From NCBI RefSeq assembly GCF_900103545.1, contig NZ_FNHH01000003.1, positions 182,844-246,843 on the forward strand: DNA of 64,000 nucleotides, read 5' to 3'. Below, piece after piece: positions 63,760 through 64,000 of the stretch; position 1 is the first letter of the stretch; each line of letters starts with the position of its first letter. The notes under the pieces were generated by a model. It had not been told where the DNA came from, searched no databases, and saw only the letters and a program-made list of their open reading frames with translations. The position numbers and the translations under genes were made by a program. Source of the DNA: Daejeonella rubra. Its GTDB lineage: Bacteria; Bacteroidota; Bacteroidia; Sphingobacteriales; Sphingobacteriaceae.

Positions 63760-64000
63760 TGGGTAAAGGTAGAGGTTTTGACGAGATTTAGCGGCCTTGC
63801 TTATTTTGAAAAGACGGATTTAAAACCAGAAACTGACAATTAATTGCCGTCATTTCCTTTGGTCAATGAAAGAATATTTATTAGCTATTACTATTGTTGA
63901 AATGGGGGGTCCGGGGGGTGTTAATAAACTAAAATCTTTGTGAATAACGTTTAAATAAAAGGCAGGGTGAACTTTCGTCATTTCTAGTTTTCCAAGACTT

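Noticed and set aside
63895..63925. GGGGGGTCCGGGGGG run near the right edge
   Set aside because: Could suggest G-quadruplex or a cassette end, but only two G runs, no conserved context and the window ends soon after.

Overview
The window is a chromosomal segment from a Bacteroidota bacterium, most likely a member of the Sphingobacteriaceae (Pedobacter/Mucilaginibacter-like). The evidence is a 2350-residue SprA (type IX secretion translocon) in the familiar order ruvA-sprA-gcvH-vanZ, many SPII lipoproteins, no obvious Shine-Dalgarno sequences, and two promoters that fit the Bacteroidota TTG-N20-TAnnTTTG pattern. I see no tRNA, rRNA, CRISPR array or intact transposase.

Layout. (1) 1-6.8 kb, + strand, core genes: the 3' end of fabH, accB, accC, tatC, rpiB and two tandem secreted M28 aminopeptidases. 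(2) 6.9-9.1 kb: a lipoprotein and a stand-alone lutB-like iron-sulfur protein. (3) 9.1-13.0 kb, an AT-rich accessory island: a small secreted protein, three tandem 4-TM membrane paralogues (one broken at a poly-A tract) and a large lipoprotein whose C-terminal half resembles HET-C/zinc phospholipase C. Intergenic repeats bracket it and a MITE-like inverted repeat lies at its edge. I propose it as a candidate lipoprotein effector with membrane immunity paralogues. (4) 13.1-14.3 kb: a nucleoside-type MFS transporter behind a perfect 26-bp palindrome.

(5) 14.4-34.7 kb, a long all-minus catabolic locus: two DUF1080 (3-keto-disaccharide hydrolase family) proteins, two very large beta-propeller/HEAT/cytochrome c proteins, an N,N-dimethylformamidase-like Tat substrate, a neutral-ceramidase-like hydrolase, a D-threonine aldolase/D-serine dehydratase-like PLP enzyme, an M19 dipeptidase, RidA, a CBM9-like protein, a 3-hydroxyacyl-CoA-dehydrogenase-like enzyme, a Gfo/Idh/MocA oxidoreductase, and a GMC oxidoreductase with its Tat-signal small subunit. 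The GMC pair, Gfo/Idh and DUF1080 proteins fit oxidation of a glycoside at C3 followed by cleavage of the 3-keto glycoside. The dipeptidase, PLP enzyme and RidA fit release and deamination of a D-hydroxy amino acid. No SusC/D pair or regulator is present.

(6) 34.8-41.4 kb: a fused E1 alpha/beta 2-oxoacid dehydrogenase, lipoproteins, an SprT-like protease, feoB/feoA with an operator-like palindrome over the promoter, vanZ and gcvH. (7) 41.6-63.8 kb, all minus, core: sprA, ruvA, maeB, a MltD-like transglycosylase, gatA, two TatA/B paralogues, an EnvC-like factor with degenerate LytM ligands, a DUF4292 lipoprotein, a TPR protein, dut, a polysaccharide flippase, acylphosphatase, a nitronate monooxygenase-like enzyme and an amidohydrolase. 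TatC near the left end and TatA/B near the right end supply the Tat route that the catabolic locus appears to need.
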